Below the pieces are notes generated by a model that was not told the origin of the DNA, ran no database searches, and worked only from the letters and a program-made list of their open reading frames with translations. Of a DNA stretch of 50,471 nt, positions 7,776 to 17,210 are shown piece after piece (the stretch's first letter is position 1; every line of letters begins with the position of its first letter). Source of the DNA: Candidatus Magasanikiibacteriota bacterium (lineage in GTDB: Bacteria; Patescibacteriota; Patescibacteriia; Magasanikbacterales; GWA2-37-8); the NCBI GenBank assembly GCA_023246715.1, contig JAHFHZ010000004.1:1-50471 (forward strand). The letters run 5' to 3'. The position numbers were made by a program, and so were the translations under genes.

Positions 7776-7844
7776 AGCATTTTTTAATAATTTCCCTTAC
7801 ACTATATACTATTGCCTTGTATTTGTATACTAAATTCTCTCAGT

Positions 7845-8357
7845 ATGGGCAGAAAGCAAAACCGTCGTCAGACCCCGCCCGAAGGCTCCAGTTTCAAGAT
7901 AGAAAAACGCCTAGGTATTCCCGATCAACGGGGCTGTTCGTTCGAAACCACTCGGGAATTTGATTTAAGCTGCCTGGGCTTCCCTGGTGAGCGCACTATT
8001 TTTAATCTGGGCGATTTTTTCCTCAACCAAAGATCGCTCTTTGTCGCTGGTAACAAAGTGCAATTTAACCCCCAAGAAATGATGGTGCAAATCAGTGGTG
8101 GCACGGCCGGGAGCCACGAACTAAGCGTCCGTGAGTTCCTGGTAAAAATCGGCGTACCGCTTATCGACGACGTGATAGAAGGAAAAAGAGGCTCCGGCGG
8201 AGCGTTGACAATGTTGAGCGAGCTGCGGGTAGCGTTAAAAGAAAAAGAATTACAAAAAGAAGAACAAAAACGAGCGGAAGCTAATTTAACCGAATTATTT
8301 CAAGAGCAAGAGCATCGAACGCGGCCGGGAGGGCTGGGCAAATTATTTGGCCGCTAA
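7845..8357 (+). CDS. Hypothetical protein
   Basis: A 170-residue soluble protein with a basic N-terminus (MGRKQNRRQTPPEG), a predicted beta-rich middle (FNLGDFFLNQRSLFVAGNKV, then MVQISGGTAG), and a long charged helix from about 125 to 155 (LRVALKEKELQKEEQKRAEA) ending RPGGLGKLFGR. I do not recognise it. The start at 7845 is CAGTATG; upstream in-frame codons would include the promoter region with TATACT. It converges on rlmH with no gap between the two stop codons. Confidence 0.65.
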   Translation: MGRKQNRRQTPPEGSSFKIEKRLGIPDQRGCSFETTREFDLSCLGFPGERTIFNLGDFFLNQRSLFVAGNKVQFNPQEMMVQISGGTAGSHELSVREFLVKIGVPLIDDVIEGKRGSGGALTMLSELRVALKEKELQKEEQKRAEANLTELFQEQEHRTRPGGLGKLFGR

Positions 8358-8831
8358 TTAATAATGATACTTCCGGTTCCCTAAAATCATCTGCGCGCGG
8401 TAGAGTTGTTCCAAAAAAATCACCCGCGCCATTTGATGAGTAAAGGTCAGTTTCGACAAGGCGATGGTTCCCCGCGCCAGCTTGGTAATTGAGGGGTGCA
8501 GGCCAAGCGGCCCGCCCATTACGAACACCAAGGGCGCGCCGAGCAACTGGAGCGCGCTCAAATGGTTGGCCAAAGAGAGCGAAGAAAATTCCGCCCCACG
8601 CTCATCGAGCGCCACCACGTAGCCGTTTTTTATTTTAGCGATTTCTTGGGTAATTTTCTCTGCTTCTTTTGCTTTGATTAACTCCGGCAAATCCTTCTCA
8701 TCAAAACTTTCTTCCTTGAGCTCATGAATGTGGAGTTTAGCCAGCGGGGTGAGGCGTTTGAGGTATTCGGCCTCGGCTTCGCGCCAAAAGGGCTCTTTAA
8801 GCTTGCCCAAAACGATCAAATGTATGTTCAT
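8358..8831 (-). CDS. rlmH: 23S rRNA (pseudouridine1915-N3)-methyltransferase RlmH
   Basis: This 157-residue SPOUT methyltransferase matches RlmH in length and motifs: MNIHLIVLGKLKEPFW at the N-terminus, YVVALDERGAEFSS, the SAM-binding knot FVMGGPLGLHPS, and ALSKLTFTHQMARVIFLEQL with LYRAQMILGNRKYHY at the end. It methylates pseudouridine 1915 in helix 69 of 23S rRNA on assembled 70S ribosomes. The end is YHY where most orthologues have YHR, a small deviation near the active site. Start codon ATATG without Shine-Dalgarno. Confidence 0.95.
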   Translation of the reverse strand: MNIHLIVLGKLKEPFWREAEAEYLKRLTPLAKLHIHELKEESFDEKDLPELIKAKEAEKITQEIAKIKNGYVVALDERGAEFSSLSLANHLSALQLLGAPLVFVMGGPLGLHPSITKLARGTIALSKLTFTHQMARVIFLEQLYRAQMILGNRKYHY

Positions 8832-8868
8832 ATTTGGCTTAGATTAGCAAAAAAATAGCTTTAAACCA

Positions 8869-8897
8869 TTGACAAAAGGCCTAAAATGTGCTATACT
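8869..8897 (+). promoter_or_regulatory. Consensus sigma70-type promoter
   Basis: TTGACA, 17 bp, TATACT, with TG three bases before the -10 (TGCTATACT). This native promoter has the same layout as those in front of the GC-rich cassette genes. Confidence 0.88.
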
Positions 8898-8923
8898 AGT
8901 AATTGTAATTTTTAATCAAAAAT

Positions 8924-9184
8924 ATGGCTCGAAAGCCCCCTGGTGAGTCAGCTGATATTGGAGTCTACAATCGAGCGCTCAGGGGCCTGGCCAGTGACTC
9001 AAAAGCCGATGATGTTCAGGCGGAGATAGAAGCTGCTTTAAAGGCGGGTGAACAAGCCCAAGCCACAAGTGAGCGAAAAAATGCTGGAGCTACAACTAAA
9101 TCAATGAACCCAGAGGGCTCCGTGCTGCGCCGCACTCGGCGGCCGGACAGTTCCCCTGGCCAGCGCAGTTGGACAGCCAACTAA
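8924..9184 (+). CDS. Small hypothetical protein
   Basis: An 86-residue hydrophilic, probably disordered protein: MARKPPGESADIGVYNRALR at the N-terminus, an acidic-helical part (DDVQAEIEAALKAGEQAQAT), and a basic tail (RRTRRPDSSPGQRS). No family recognised. A consensus promoter 27 bases upstream of the ATATG start and a strong terminator make it a convincing monocistronic gene. Confidence 0.7.
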   Translation: MARKPPGESADIGVYNRALRGLASDSKADDVQAEIEAALKAGEQAQATSERKNAGATTKSMNPEGSVLRRTRRPDSSPGQRSWTAN

Positions 9185-9203
9185 AATTTGTTAATATACC
9201 TAC

Positions 9204-9236
9204 AATCACCCCATATTAATTGGGGTGATTTTTTTA
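9204..9236. terminator. Bidirectional terminator between the 8924 gene and tgt
   Basis: AATCACCCC and GGGGTGATT form a 9-bp stem followed by a T run. It overlaps the stop codon of the convergent tgt gene by three bases. Confidence 0.85.
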
Positions 9237-10403
9237 TTCCCATTCTTTTTTAAATTCCTTAAATCGCCCGGCGCCAATCGCCTGGCGGGTATCCCGCATC
9301 AACTGAAGCAGGAAATGCAAATTATGCAAACTGGCCAAACGCTGGCCCGATAATTCGCCCGCGGCAAACAGATGATGAAGATAGCTGCGCGAATAATTTT
9401 GGCAGGTATGGCAGGCGCAGGCGGCGTCAATCGGCTGGGTATCGCGGGCAAAGCTCGCATTTTTAATATTCAGCCGGTGCTGTTTGCTCGGGTTTTTGCT
9501 ATACAGCATCCCGTGGCGGGCTAAGCGGGTTGGCGCTACGCAGTCAAACATATCTACCCCGTGCTCCACCGCGATTAACAAATCAAGCGGTGAAAGCCCG
9601 ACGCCCATCGCGTAGTGCGGTTTGGTTTCGGGCAAATACGGGTACACCCAATCCAAAATTTCGGCCGTGGCGGCCATGTTGTACCCGATCGACTCGCCGC
9701 CGATCGCCACGCCGTCAAAAGGGAGCGCCGAAATAAATTCCGCCGAGCGTTCGCGCAAATCGCGATGCTGAGCGCCCTGAATAATGCCGAACAAAAATTG
9801 TTGGTAACCGTGGTAACGCGTATTGCCCATATGCGCGGCGAGCGACTGTTCGGCCCAGGCATGCGTGCGCGCCAACGCTGCTTCGGCGTAGGGGCGTTCG
9901 GCCGCGTCGGGCGTGCATTCGTCGAACGCCATAATAATGTCCGCCCCCAGCTTGTGTTGAATATCAATCGAACTCTCGGGCGTAAAGCGATGCGTGCTGC
10001 CGTCGATATGCGAGGTAAAAGTTACACCCTGCTCGTCGATAGCTACCAGGCGGCCTTGTGCGCCCGCTCCCAGTTCTGCGCCGGCGCGAGTTTCTTTGCC
10101 CAAACTAAACACCTGGAACCCGCCGCTGTCGGTAAGTAGCGGCTTGTCCCAGTTCATAAAACGGTGCAAGCCGCCGTGCTCCGCGATCAAATCTTCACCG
10201 GGGCGCAAATGCAGGTGATAGGTATTGCCGAGCATTATTTCAGCGCCCAGCTGGCGCATGTCTGCTTGATCCAGCGTTTTTACGCTGGCCTGGGTACCGA
10301 CCGGCATAAATACTGGCGTTTCGATCGTGCCATGATCGGTGGTAATTCGCCCGGTCCGCGCGTGGGTAGCGGTATCTGTGGCGGTAGTTTCAAAAAAAGG
10401 CAT
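9234..10403 (-). CDS. tgt: tRNA-guanine transglycosylase
   Basis: The 389-residue protein matches bacterial queuine tRNA-ribosyltransferase, which exchanges guanine 34 for a queuosine precursor. Visible marks are TPVFMPVGTQASVKTL near the N-terminus, LTDSGGFQVFSL with a catalytic aspartate, GIIQGAQHRDLRERSAE, GGESIGYNM, MFDCVAPTRLARHG with the nucleophile aspartate, and the zinc site CACHTC followed by a His in HNLHF. I start at 10403 (GGTATG, MPFFETTATD), which gives normal length; upstream in-frame ATGs would add up to 31 unrelated residues. No other queuosine gene is in the window. Confidence 0.95.
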   Translation of the reverse strand: MPFFETTATDTATHARTGRITTDHGTIETPVFMPVGTQASVKTLDQADMRQLGAEIMLGNTYHLHLRPGEDLIAEHGGLHRFMNWDKPLLTDSGGFQVFSLGKETRAGAELGAGAQGRLVAIDEQGVTFTSHIDGSTHRFTPESSIDIQHKLGADIIMAFDECTPDAAERPYAEAALARTHAWAEQSLAAHMGNTRYHGYQQFLFGIIQGAQHRDLRERSAEFISALPFDGVAIGGESIGYNMAATAEILDWVYPYLPETKPHYAMGVGLSPLDLLIAVEHGVDMFDCVAPTRLARHGMLYSKNPSKQHRLNIKNASFARDTQPIDAACACHTCQNYSRSYLHHLFAAGELSGQRLASLHNLHFLLQLMRDTRQAIGAGRFKEFKKEWE

Positions 10404-10517
10404 ACCAAAAAGTAATAGTGCCCCTAGCATAGCAAATAATTCATTTTTAGCAACCGAAAGCCGCCCAATTGCGTTCTTAGGTGGAGTTACCCACATGACT
10501 AAGTTAAAAAAAAAGTG

Positions 10518-10523
10518 TATACT
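10518..10523 (+). promoter_or_regulatory. Putative -10 box of the surface-protein operon
   Basis: TATACT lies 55 bases before the ATG at 10578. The -35 region 17 bp upstream reads ATGACT, similar to the ATGACA before the DUF2200 gene. Confidence 0.45.
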
Positions 10524-10577
10524 GGCATTATCTTAAATGCGGAGATTATTTTTGTTATTGAGTGACACCTGTATCTC

Positions 10578-13500
10578 ATGTCAAATTCCCTAAGAAAATC
10601 TTTTTATACAAATTTGGTGTTCGGCGTTCTAGCCAGTTTTTTTGCGGTGGTTACCAGTCTGGCGCTCAGTATGTGGTTATCGGGCTACGTCGACCGCGCG
10701 CTGGCCGCTTCACCACCGACAATCATCAATTACCAAGGGAAATTATTTCAAAATAGTTTAGCAGTCACGACCACGCAGAGCATGAAGCTGTTGTTGTACA
10801 ACGCAGCTACCGCGGGCAACGTGTTGTATACCGCCGGGGGCACCGTGGGTACCCCCACGGCCGTTTCGGTGGAAGTAACCACCGGCACCTTTAGCGTTTC
10901 GCTTGGGGGCAGCGGCACCAACGCCATTTCTGATGTTATTTTTCGGGATAATACCTCGGTTTACCTCGAAGTGACCGTTGGCGCCGAAACCATGAGCCCG
11001 CGCAAACAGATTGTTGCCTCGCCCTACGCCTTTAATTCACGGTACTTGGATGGAGTAGGCTCAAAGACAGTTTCCACCACCACCTACATTCCAATTTCCG
11101 ATGGCTACGGCAATTTCCTGTTCAACCAAGTTACCTCTACCTTCGTTACCTCCACTGGCGGAGCCTATCTAGCGGGCTCCAGCACCCTCGGCACGGCCTA
11201 CATTACCAGCCTCACCGTTGGGAACGGCCTGTTGACCTATTTAGCCAACACCCAGACGTTTACGGGCCTCAACACCTTTAGCGCCGGACTCATTGCTTCC
11301 GCATCTTCCAGTATCGCCTCCTCGCTCAACGTCAGCGGCAACCTCAACGCGTCATCCTCTTTGTTTGTCGGCGGCTTCTCCGCCCTAACTGGCTTCAACT
11401 CCACGGCTTCCTCGACCATCGGCAGCACGCTCAGCGTCACGGGCGCAACCACGGTATCCTCATCGCTTAGTGTCCTTGGCCTCACCAGCCTTACTGGCGG
11501 GTTTCTCTCCACGGCTTCCTCGACGGTGAATGCGGGGTTGAGTGTTTCGGGGGCTCTGAATGCTTCGTCAACTTTTAACGCAAACGGCTTAGCTGTTTTA
11601 ACCAGTGGATTTATCGCCAATGCCTCTTCCTCAATTGGTGGGGCCTTCCTGGTGAGCGGAAGCCTGAATTCTTCATCCACCCTCACTGCCAATAATCTCT
11701 CGATCCTTGGCACCTGTACCGGCTGTGGTGGCGCGACTAACGCAGTGAATACTTGGAGCGCTCTCAACACCTTTACCGCCGGTATTATTGCCAATGCCTC
11801 ATCAAGTATGGATCGTCTCCAGGTGGCTGGAGCCCTAAACGCCTCTGGCACCCTGTTGGTGAATGCCTCATCTTCCTTTTCCAATGGGTTAACGGTCGGC
11901 GTGGTCAGTACTACACCGAGTGCGAAATTCACTATTTATGAAGGCAGTGTTTTGGCTCTGGGCACGCAAGGTGGCGCTGGTGTCACCCCGGCTTCCGGTG
12001 CTGGTACCCGCCTGATGTGGATCCCCAACAAGTCCGCATTTCGCGCTGGCTACGTCAATGATACCCAATGGGACAATGGTAGTATTGGCAGCTACTCTAC
12101 GGCATTCGGTAACAATAACACCGCGAGTGGTGATTACTCTACGGCGGTAGGTTCTGGTAATACCGCGAGCGGCGTCTATTCGTTTGCAGGGGGGGCCGGA
12201 GGAATCGCTTCTGGTGCCGGCTCGTTTTCGGTCGGTGTAAATTCCAATGCTGCGAGTGGTGATTCTTCGGTTGCTTTTGGGAATAATAATACAGCCTCAG
12301 GAGGCTATACCTTCACCGTCGGCAGTGGCAATGTTGCGAATAACACTGGCGGTATTGCCATGGGTAATTCCAATACGGCCGGACTGCAGGCTACTGCAAT
12401 TGGTACGAGCAATGTCGCCAACGGCACGTATTCTATGGCTTTTGGCAGAGCCATGACTGTGAGCGGACACACCTCGATCGGTTTTAATTTGAATGGCGAT
12501 GCCGCTTCGACCCTGGCACAAGCCAATACCATGGCTATTATGAGTGGGAAAGTCGGTATTGGAACCGTAACTCCGGCCTATACGCTGAGTGTCAGTGGCA
12601 CTATTGGTCTCTCCGGTACCTCCACCTATTTTGCCGGTCCAACTACTACGGTTATGGATGGGCAATCTCTCACGATTGGCAAAGGTCCTGGTTTTAACCA
12701 AGGACTATTCTATGTTGATGCTGCCAGCTCAACTAATGGTGGCGCCATCTTTGCTTCGGGGAGTCTGGCAATCGCAGGCACCAGTGGTGGTATTCCACTC
12801 GAAGGAGCCGGGGCAAGATTGATGTGGGTGCCGACTAAGAGAGCCTTCCGCGTAGGAGAAGTGCTCAGCTCTGAATGGGATAATGTTAGTATCGGCAACT
12901 GGTCATTTAGTGCTGGCTACAATAATAGAGCCGTAGGTCAAGCCAGTATGGCTTTGGGGCAGAACGCCTTCGTAGAATCAAGCGCTGCCATCGGAGCTTT
13001 CTCCATTGGGTATAACAATTACACCCAGGACGGCGCGATTGGCGCGATTGGGTATAATGCTACCGCTAAGGGCACCAACTCAATGGCGCTTGGCAACTCC
13101 GTCACTGCCGGCAATGGCAACACCCCCAGTAGCTACACCTTTGGGGATGCCAATAGCGTCGGCGGACAGTACAGCGTGGCTGTAGGAACACAGAATACTG
13201 TTGACGGAGCACAATACGGTATGATTTTTGGCAACAATAGCACGGTCAGCGGACAATATTCTCTGGCGCTTGGCTGGGGTACGTATATTTCCGGGCAACA
13301 TTCTGCTGCTATCAATTTAGGAAATTCTGCAATGACCTTTTTCCAAAATCCACTGGTGTTTAATAATACCATGGCAGTAATCGGCGGTTACATGACCATT
13401 GGAAATGATGCCATAAACCCGGCGGCGCTCACTGGTGCGTCTTCTACTCTGTCTGTCTCTGGCACCTTGGCGATTGGCTCCCCCGGCAATGGCGGTGTAT

Positions 13501-14831
13501 CAGTAAGCTCTACCACCAATACCACCACTTTCAAATCTTATGCAGCCAATGCCGTCGGCGCGGTGGCGTTTGATTTTGATACTAATTTTAGTTTTACGTC
13601 GTCAACAGCCGGTGGCCCAGTGGACCGCGCCTTGGCCACCTTTAGTAACGCGGGCGTACGCAAGCTGATAATTTCGGCGGCTGGCAACGTGTACGCGTCG
13701 AGCAGTTTTATTGCCAACAGCAACTCCTTCGCGCTCGGCGACGTGGCCGAATATGTGAATCTCGCTCCAGGAGTGACGGCCGAAGCGGGCGATGTATTGG
13801 TAGTAGCCGAACAGGGTGCCGTGCAGTTCCGTCCGTCTGGTCAAGCGTACGAGCCTGCTGTTGCCGGAGTAATTTCCGATACCGGGCGGTTTGTAATGGG
13901 CGCCGGTGGCCCGGGCCGAGCCGCGCTCGCGCTGACTGGTTTAGTTTTGGTGAAAGCCAGCACCGAAAATGGCCCGATTAAAGCCGGTGATTACTTGGTT
14001 ACCGGAAGCAAACCAGGCATGGCGATGCGTTACGATATAGCGGCTGGCCGTGGGGGCGGCTTAGTGGGAATGGCGCTTGAGCCGCTGGAGGTTGGTAGCG
14101 GAAAAATTACTATCCTGGTAAACAAAGGTTTATCCGCGGCAACGCCGGCGCAAACCAACACTCTGGGATTAAGCGATACTGGTGGGCAGTTGGCTAAAGC
14201 GGCGGATTTGAACTTGGCCGGGCAGGATATTTTTAACGTAAAATCACTACGCGGTTTGAGCGGGGCTTGGGAACTGACCGCCGAAGGTAAATTAAAAGCA
14301 AAAATAGTCGAAGCCGACCAGGTTGCCGCTGCTGATTTTGTTGTGCGAGTTCCCAAAGACGCTCCGGCAGCGGTTGGGCAGGGTACTGTTGCGGTTGGTC
14401 AGCAGCTCTTGAGCATCAAGAATGAAAAAGTCACTGAACAGGCTAAAATTTTTGTCACCTTCCGTAATAATCCCCAGGCGTTTTGGTGGATTTCCAAGCA
14501 AGAAAAGGGCGCCTTTGAAATTTCGCTAAGCCAAAATGCGGCTGTCGAGAGTAAGTTCGATTATTGGATTATTGGCGTAGCGGTGGACGAAGAAACCGCC
14601 CCTGAAGCAGCTTCGGTTGAGGCACCGATCACCCCGGAACAAACTCAAAATTCAAACAGCGGTAGCAATCAGCCGCCAGCCGCTGCCACCCTACCCGATG
14701 ATACTCCTCTGGTAAGCGCGTCACCCGCCAAGGGTGAAGCGCCTGAGGCCGAGCCACCCACGCCTGATTCAGTGTCACCGGCCGCTCCCGAGCAGAACGA
14801 GGGCTCGTCGGCCCCGGCCACCGCGCCCTAG
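10578..14831 (+). CDS. Giant repeat-rich surface protein with YadA-head-like repeats
   Basis: The 1417-residue protein has a signal/anchor segment (about 12-44), a CPR-type N-terminal domain beginning INYQGKL and ending with MSPRKQIVASPYAFN near 150, then Ser/Ala/Thr-rich repeats of about 33 residues (for example ASSSIASSLNVSGNLNASSS). Two blocks of YadA-head-type repeats follow (about 510-630 and 770-920; NNNTASGDYSTAVGSGNTAS), as in trimeric adhesins. A C-terminal domain has AGVISDTG, ALTGLVLVKA and ENGPIKAGDYLVTGSKPG near 1100-1150, then a Pro/Glu/Ser-rich tail. I infer a long extracellular, possibly trimeric fibre for attachment. The start is CATG, one of few native exceptions to T before ATG. 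The next gene follows after 18 bases. Confidence 0.85.
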   Translation: MSNSLRKSFYTNLVFGVLASFFAVVTSLALSMWLSGYVDRALAASPPTIINYQGKLFQNSLAVTTTQSMKLLLYNAATAGNVLYTAGGTVGTPTAVSVEVTTGTFSVSLGGSGTNAISDVIFRDNTSVYLEVTVGAETMSPRKQIVASPYAFNSRYLDGVGSKTVSTTTYIPISDGYGNFLFNQVTSTFVTSTGGAYLAGSSTLGTAYITSLTVGNGLLTYLANTQTFTGLNTFSAGLIASASSSIASSLNVSGNLNASSSLFVGGFSALTGFNSTASSTIGSTLSVTGATTVSSSLSVLGLTSLTGGFLSTASSTVNAGLSVSGALNASSTFNANGLAVLTSGFIANASSSIGGAFLVSGSLNSSSTLTANNLSILGTCTGCGGATNAVNTWSALNTFTAGIIANASSSMDRLQVAGALNASGTLLVNASSSFSNGLTVGVVSTTPSAKFTIYEGSVLALGTQGGAGVTPASGAGTRLMWIPNKSAFRAGYVNDTQWDNGSIGSYSTAFGNNNTASGDYSTAVGSGNTASGVYSFAGGAGGIASGAGSFSVGVNSNAASGDSSVAFGNNNTASGGYTFTVGSGNVANNTGGIAMGNSNTAGLQATAIGTSNVANGTYSMAFGRAMTVSGHTSIGFNLNGDAASTLAQANTMAIMSGKVGIGTVTPAYTLSVSGTIGLSGTSTYFAGPTTTVMDGQSLTIGKGPGFNQGLFYVDAASSTNGGAIFASGSLAIAGTSGGIPLEGAGARLMWVPTKRAFRVGEVLSSEWDNVSIGNWSFSAGYNNRAVGQASMALGQNAFVESSAAIGAFSIGYNNYTQDGAIGAIGYNATAKGTNSMALGNSVTAGNGNTPSSYTFGDANSVGGQYSVAVGTQNTVDGAQYGMIFGNNSTVSGQYSLALGWGTYISGQHSAAINLGNSAMTFFQNPLVFNNTMAVIGGYMTIGNDAINPAALTGASSTLSVSGTLAIGSPGNGGVSVSSTTNTTTFKSYAANAVGAVAFDFDTNFSFTSSTAGGPVDRALATFSNAGVRKLIISAAGNVYASSSFIANSNSFALGDVAEYVNLAPGVTAEAGDVLVVAEQGAVQFRPSGQAYEPAVAGVISDTGRFVMGAGGPGRAALALTGLVLVKASTENGPIKAGDYLVTGSKPGMAMRYDIAAGRGGGLVGMALEPLEVGSGKITILVNKGLSAATPAQTNTLGLSDTGGQLAKAADLNLAGQDIFNVKSLRGLSGAWELTAEGKLKAKIVEADQVAAADFVVRVPKDAPAAVGQGTVAVGQQLLSIKNEKVTEQAKIFVTFRNNPQAFWWISKQEKGAFEISLSQNAAVESKFDYWIIGVAVDEETAPEAASVEAPITPEQTQNSNSGSNQPPAAATLPDDTPLVSASPAKGEAPEAEPPTPDSVSPAAPEQNEGSSAPATAP

Positions 14832-14849
14832 GTTATTTATTGATGCGTT

Positions 14850-17141
14850 ATGAAAAATAGGTTCGCCGCGGCACTCGGCCATATCAGTAAATTTTTTACC
14901 CTGGCAACAATTTTTGTCGTTCCTCTGGTGTGGTTACCCGTCACCCTCGAAGCGCACGAACTCCCCAAATACACGGTGCTCTATGCCGGGGTATTTTTTG
15001 CCTTATTGAGTTACTTGCTCCGGGCAATTAGCCTGCGTTTTGTATCGTTTCGCCGGACCGCCCTGGATATCCCGGTACTGCTCTTGTGGGCGGTTGTTTT
15101 AGCGACCAGTGTACTGTCAGCCGATCAGTTTACCAGCTTTGTTGGCGATTATGGAATTTTAGGCGTTTCATTTTTTGGCTGGTCGGCCTTTACGTTATTG
15201 TATTTTTTGCTTACCCAGCATCTAACGCGTTTAAAAGACGTTTATTACGTTCTTGGTCTACTGCTGTGTTCGATATCCCTAGCTGCCGCGTTAGCGCTGG
15301 CACGGGAATTCGGCATCACTGGACCAATTTTTGGTTTAACTGTGCCGGGAGCTTTACCGCACGCGGCCAGGCTGCTTTCCGGGCTGGTATTTACCTGGGC
15401 GGTCATTGTGGCGCTTGGTTTTTTAGCCGATAAGCGCTTGTCGCTGTTGGTGAGCATTGTGTCTGGTTGCGCGTTCAGCATTGGTGTAGTGGGCGTATTC
15501 CTCTGGGGGATACCGCTGCTGTGGATATTGCTTTCTGTGGCCACTGGCGTTTTGCTGATGTTTTTTTTAATTCATTTTAAAGAGGTGCGTTCCTGGTGGG
15601 TGTGGCTGGCCTTTGGCCTGTTGGCAGCCAGCCTGGTGATGGTGCTTTTGGGGCATTTATGGGTAGCGAACCGCTCCGCGGAATCATTTTTAGATTCCCA
15701 TACGTCGTTACTTATTGCTTCTCAAAATGCCACTTCGGGCTTTAAACGCCTGTGGCTTGGCGTGGGCCCGGGGAATTTTATCCAGGCCTTTTCACAGTTC
15801 CGACCAGCGGAATTCAACCTGACTCCGCTGTGGAATCTGCGTTTTTATTTGCCTTCGTCAAGCGCGCTTTCGTGGTTTGTGGAATTTGGAGCTGTTGGTT
15901 GCCTGGCGTTCTTACTGCTGGCTTTAGTTATCCTTGGAACGATAATCGCCCTTCACCTGCGCTCCCGTTCCCGCGCAGTTGAAGCGCTCGAAGCCGATGA
16001 CGTGGCGGAGGATCGCTATACCAAGTACCCACAACCATTTGTGTTGGTTGGAGTGTTGTCGGTTACCTGGTTGCTGTGGAGCGCCACGCTGGGGTTGGTA
16101 AATTTCGGAACCACGCATTGGCTGATCTGGTGGGTGTTGACCGCTCTGACTATGATTGTTTCGGCGTTTTCTCCCACGGTGCGCTCGCGAATCAGTAACG
16201 TGTCTCTACAAACTTCAACCCAATACGCCCTGGCTATTTCGTTTTGCGGTATTTTGTTATTCGCTTTGCTGGTTGCCTGGGGAGTTTATCTGGGCCGCTT
16301 TTACGCCGCCGAAGTCGTGTCGTTTTCGGGGTTGCACGGTTCGCCAGCCGAGCGAATTACCAAAACCGGGCGCGCGGTACTGCTCAATCCGTACCGAGGC
16401 ACATTGTATGTGGGATTAGCGGAAGCTTTTATGGCTCAGGCCGCGCAGCTCGCGCAAACCAATGGCGATCCGAACCAAGTCTATCAAACACTGGGTTTGG
16501 CGCTTGATGCTGCTGTCGTGGCGCGCGCTAAAGCCCCTCACAATGTGGCGGTGTGGGAATATTCAGCGGCGTTGTATAGCCAGGCCCGCCCACTATTGCC
16601 CGATGCCAATCGTTTGTTCAAAGAAACATTGGAACGCGCCATCGCCCTAGAACCAACCAACCCGCGGCTGTGGTTATTGCTCAGCCAAGCCGAAGAGTAT
16701 AGTAGTCAACTGGAAGCCGCTCAAAAAGCTGTTGAACGATCGATAGAACTAAAGCCAAATTTCGTTGAAGGGTATTTGCGTCTGGCTGAGCTGGCTCAAA
16801 AAAATAAAAACAGCGCTGGGGCGATTGCCGCGCTGGAGAAGGGTTTGCCATATAGCGAATCAAACCCGGATTACCTCACCCAACTGGGATTGTTATATTT
16901 TAATGGCGGCGACAAAGCGGATCTAAACCAAGCCGAAGAATATTTAAATCTGGCGTTAGCGCTGAACGCCAATTATTCCGACGCCCTATTTGGGCTTGGT
17001 GCCGTGGAGCAAAAAAGGGGTAATACTGCCGAAGCTCTTCGGTTATTCCGCCGGGTGCTGGAACTCAACCCCGGCAACCAGCTGGTGGAGCTCCGCCTGG
17101 AAGCGCTCCGGCCACAATCAGTCGCCGAACCAACACCATAA
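14850..17141 (+). CDS. O-antigen ligase-like polytopic membrane protein with C-terminal TPR repeats
   Basis: The 763-residue protein has ten or more hydrophobic helices in residues 15-490. A long extracytoplasmic loop contains RLWLGVGPGNFIQAFSQFRP near 300, the hallmark wording of the O-antigen ligase/polymerase (Wzy-C) superfamily. The last 270 residues contain TPR repeats (for example LEAAQKAVERSIELKPNFVE and AEALRLFRRVLELNPGNQLV). Such fusions are common in CPR genomes, where they may polymerise or transfer surface glycans. Being 18 bases downstream of the giant surface protein suggests co-transcription and perhaps glycosylation or assembly of that fibre; this is inference. Start GTTATG. 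Confidence 0.8.
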   Translation: MKNRFAAALGHISKFFTLATIFVVPLVWLPVTLEAHELPKYTVLYAGVFFALLSYLLRAISLRFVSFRRTALDIPVLLLWAVVLATSVLSADQFTSFVGDYGILGVSFFGWSAFTLLYFLLTQHLTRLKDVYYVLGLLLCSISLAAALALAREFGITGPIFGLTVPGALPHAARLLSGLVFTWAVIVALGFLADKRLSLLVSIVSGCAFSIGVVGVFLWGIPLLWILLSVATGVLLMFFLIHFKEVRSWWVWLAFGLLAASLVMVLLGHLWVANRSAESFLDSHTSLLIASQNATSGFKRLWLGVGPGNFIQAFSQFRPAEFNLTPLWNLRFYLPSSSALSWFVEFGAVGCLAFLLLALVILGTIIALHLRSRSRAVEALEADDVAEDRYTKYPQPFVLVGVLSVTWLLWSATLGLVNFGTTHWLIWWVLTALTMIVSAFSPTVRSRISNVSLQTSTQYALAISFCGILLFALLVAWGVYLGRFYAAEVVSFSGLHGSPAERITKTGRAVLLNPYRGTLYVGLAEAFMAQAAQLAQTNGDPNQVYQTLGLALDAAVVARAKAPHNVAVWEYSAALYSQARPLLPDANRLFKETLERAIALEPTNPRLWLLLSQAEEYSSQLEAAQKAVERSIELKPNFVEGYLRLAELAQKNKNSAGAIAALEKGLPYSESNPDYLTQLGLLYFNGGDKADLNQAEEYLNLALALNANYSDALFGLGAVEQKRGNTAEALRLFRRVLELNPGNQLVELRLEALRPQSVAEPTP

Positions 17142-17143
17142 TT

Positions 17144-17172
17144 TTTGCCGGGAGTACTTTTGTTGATATAAT
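17144..17172 (+). promoter_or_regulatory. Putative promoter of the helicase gene
   Basis: TTTGCC, 17 bp, TATAAT. A hairpin CCCTCTGC / GCAGAGGG (17176-17197) followed by TATCTTTTTT lies right after it. That hairpin could end the upstream operon, or act as a 5' hairpin or attenuator in the short helicase leader. Confidence 0.55.
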
Positions 17173-17175
17173 GAA

Positions 17176-17206
17176 CCCTCTGCTGTCTGGCAGAGGGTAT
17201 CTTTTT
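17176..17206 (+). terminator. Terminator-like hairpin between the TPR gene and the helicase
   Basis: An 8-bp perfect stem with a 6-base loop is followed by a run of six T. It ends five bases before the helicase start codon. Confidence 0.65.
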
Positions 17207-17210
17207 TAAA

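Noticed and set aside
11280-11920. CRISPR-like or other DNA repeat array
   Set aside because: The repeats are in frame with the surface protein, degenerate at third positions and not separated by unique spacers; they are protein repeats.
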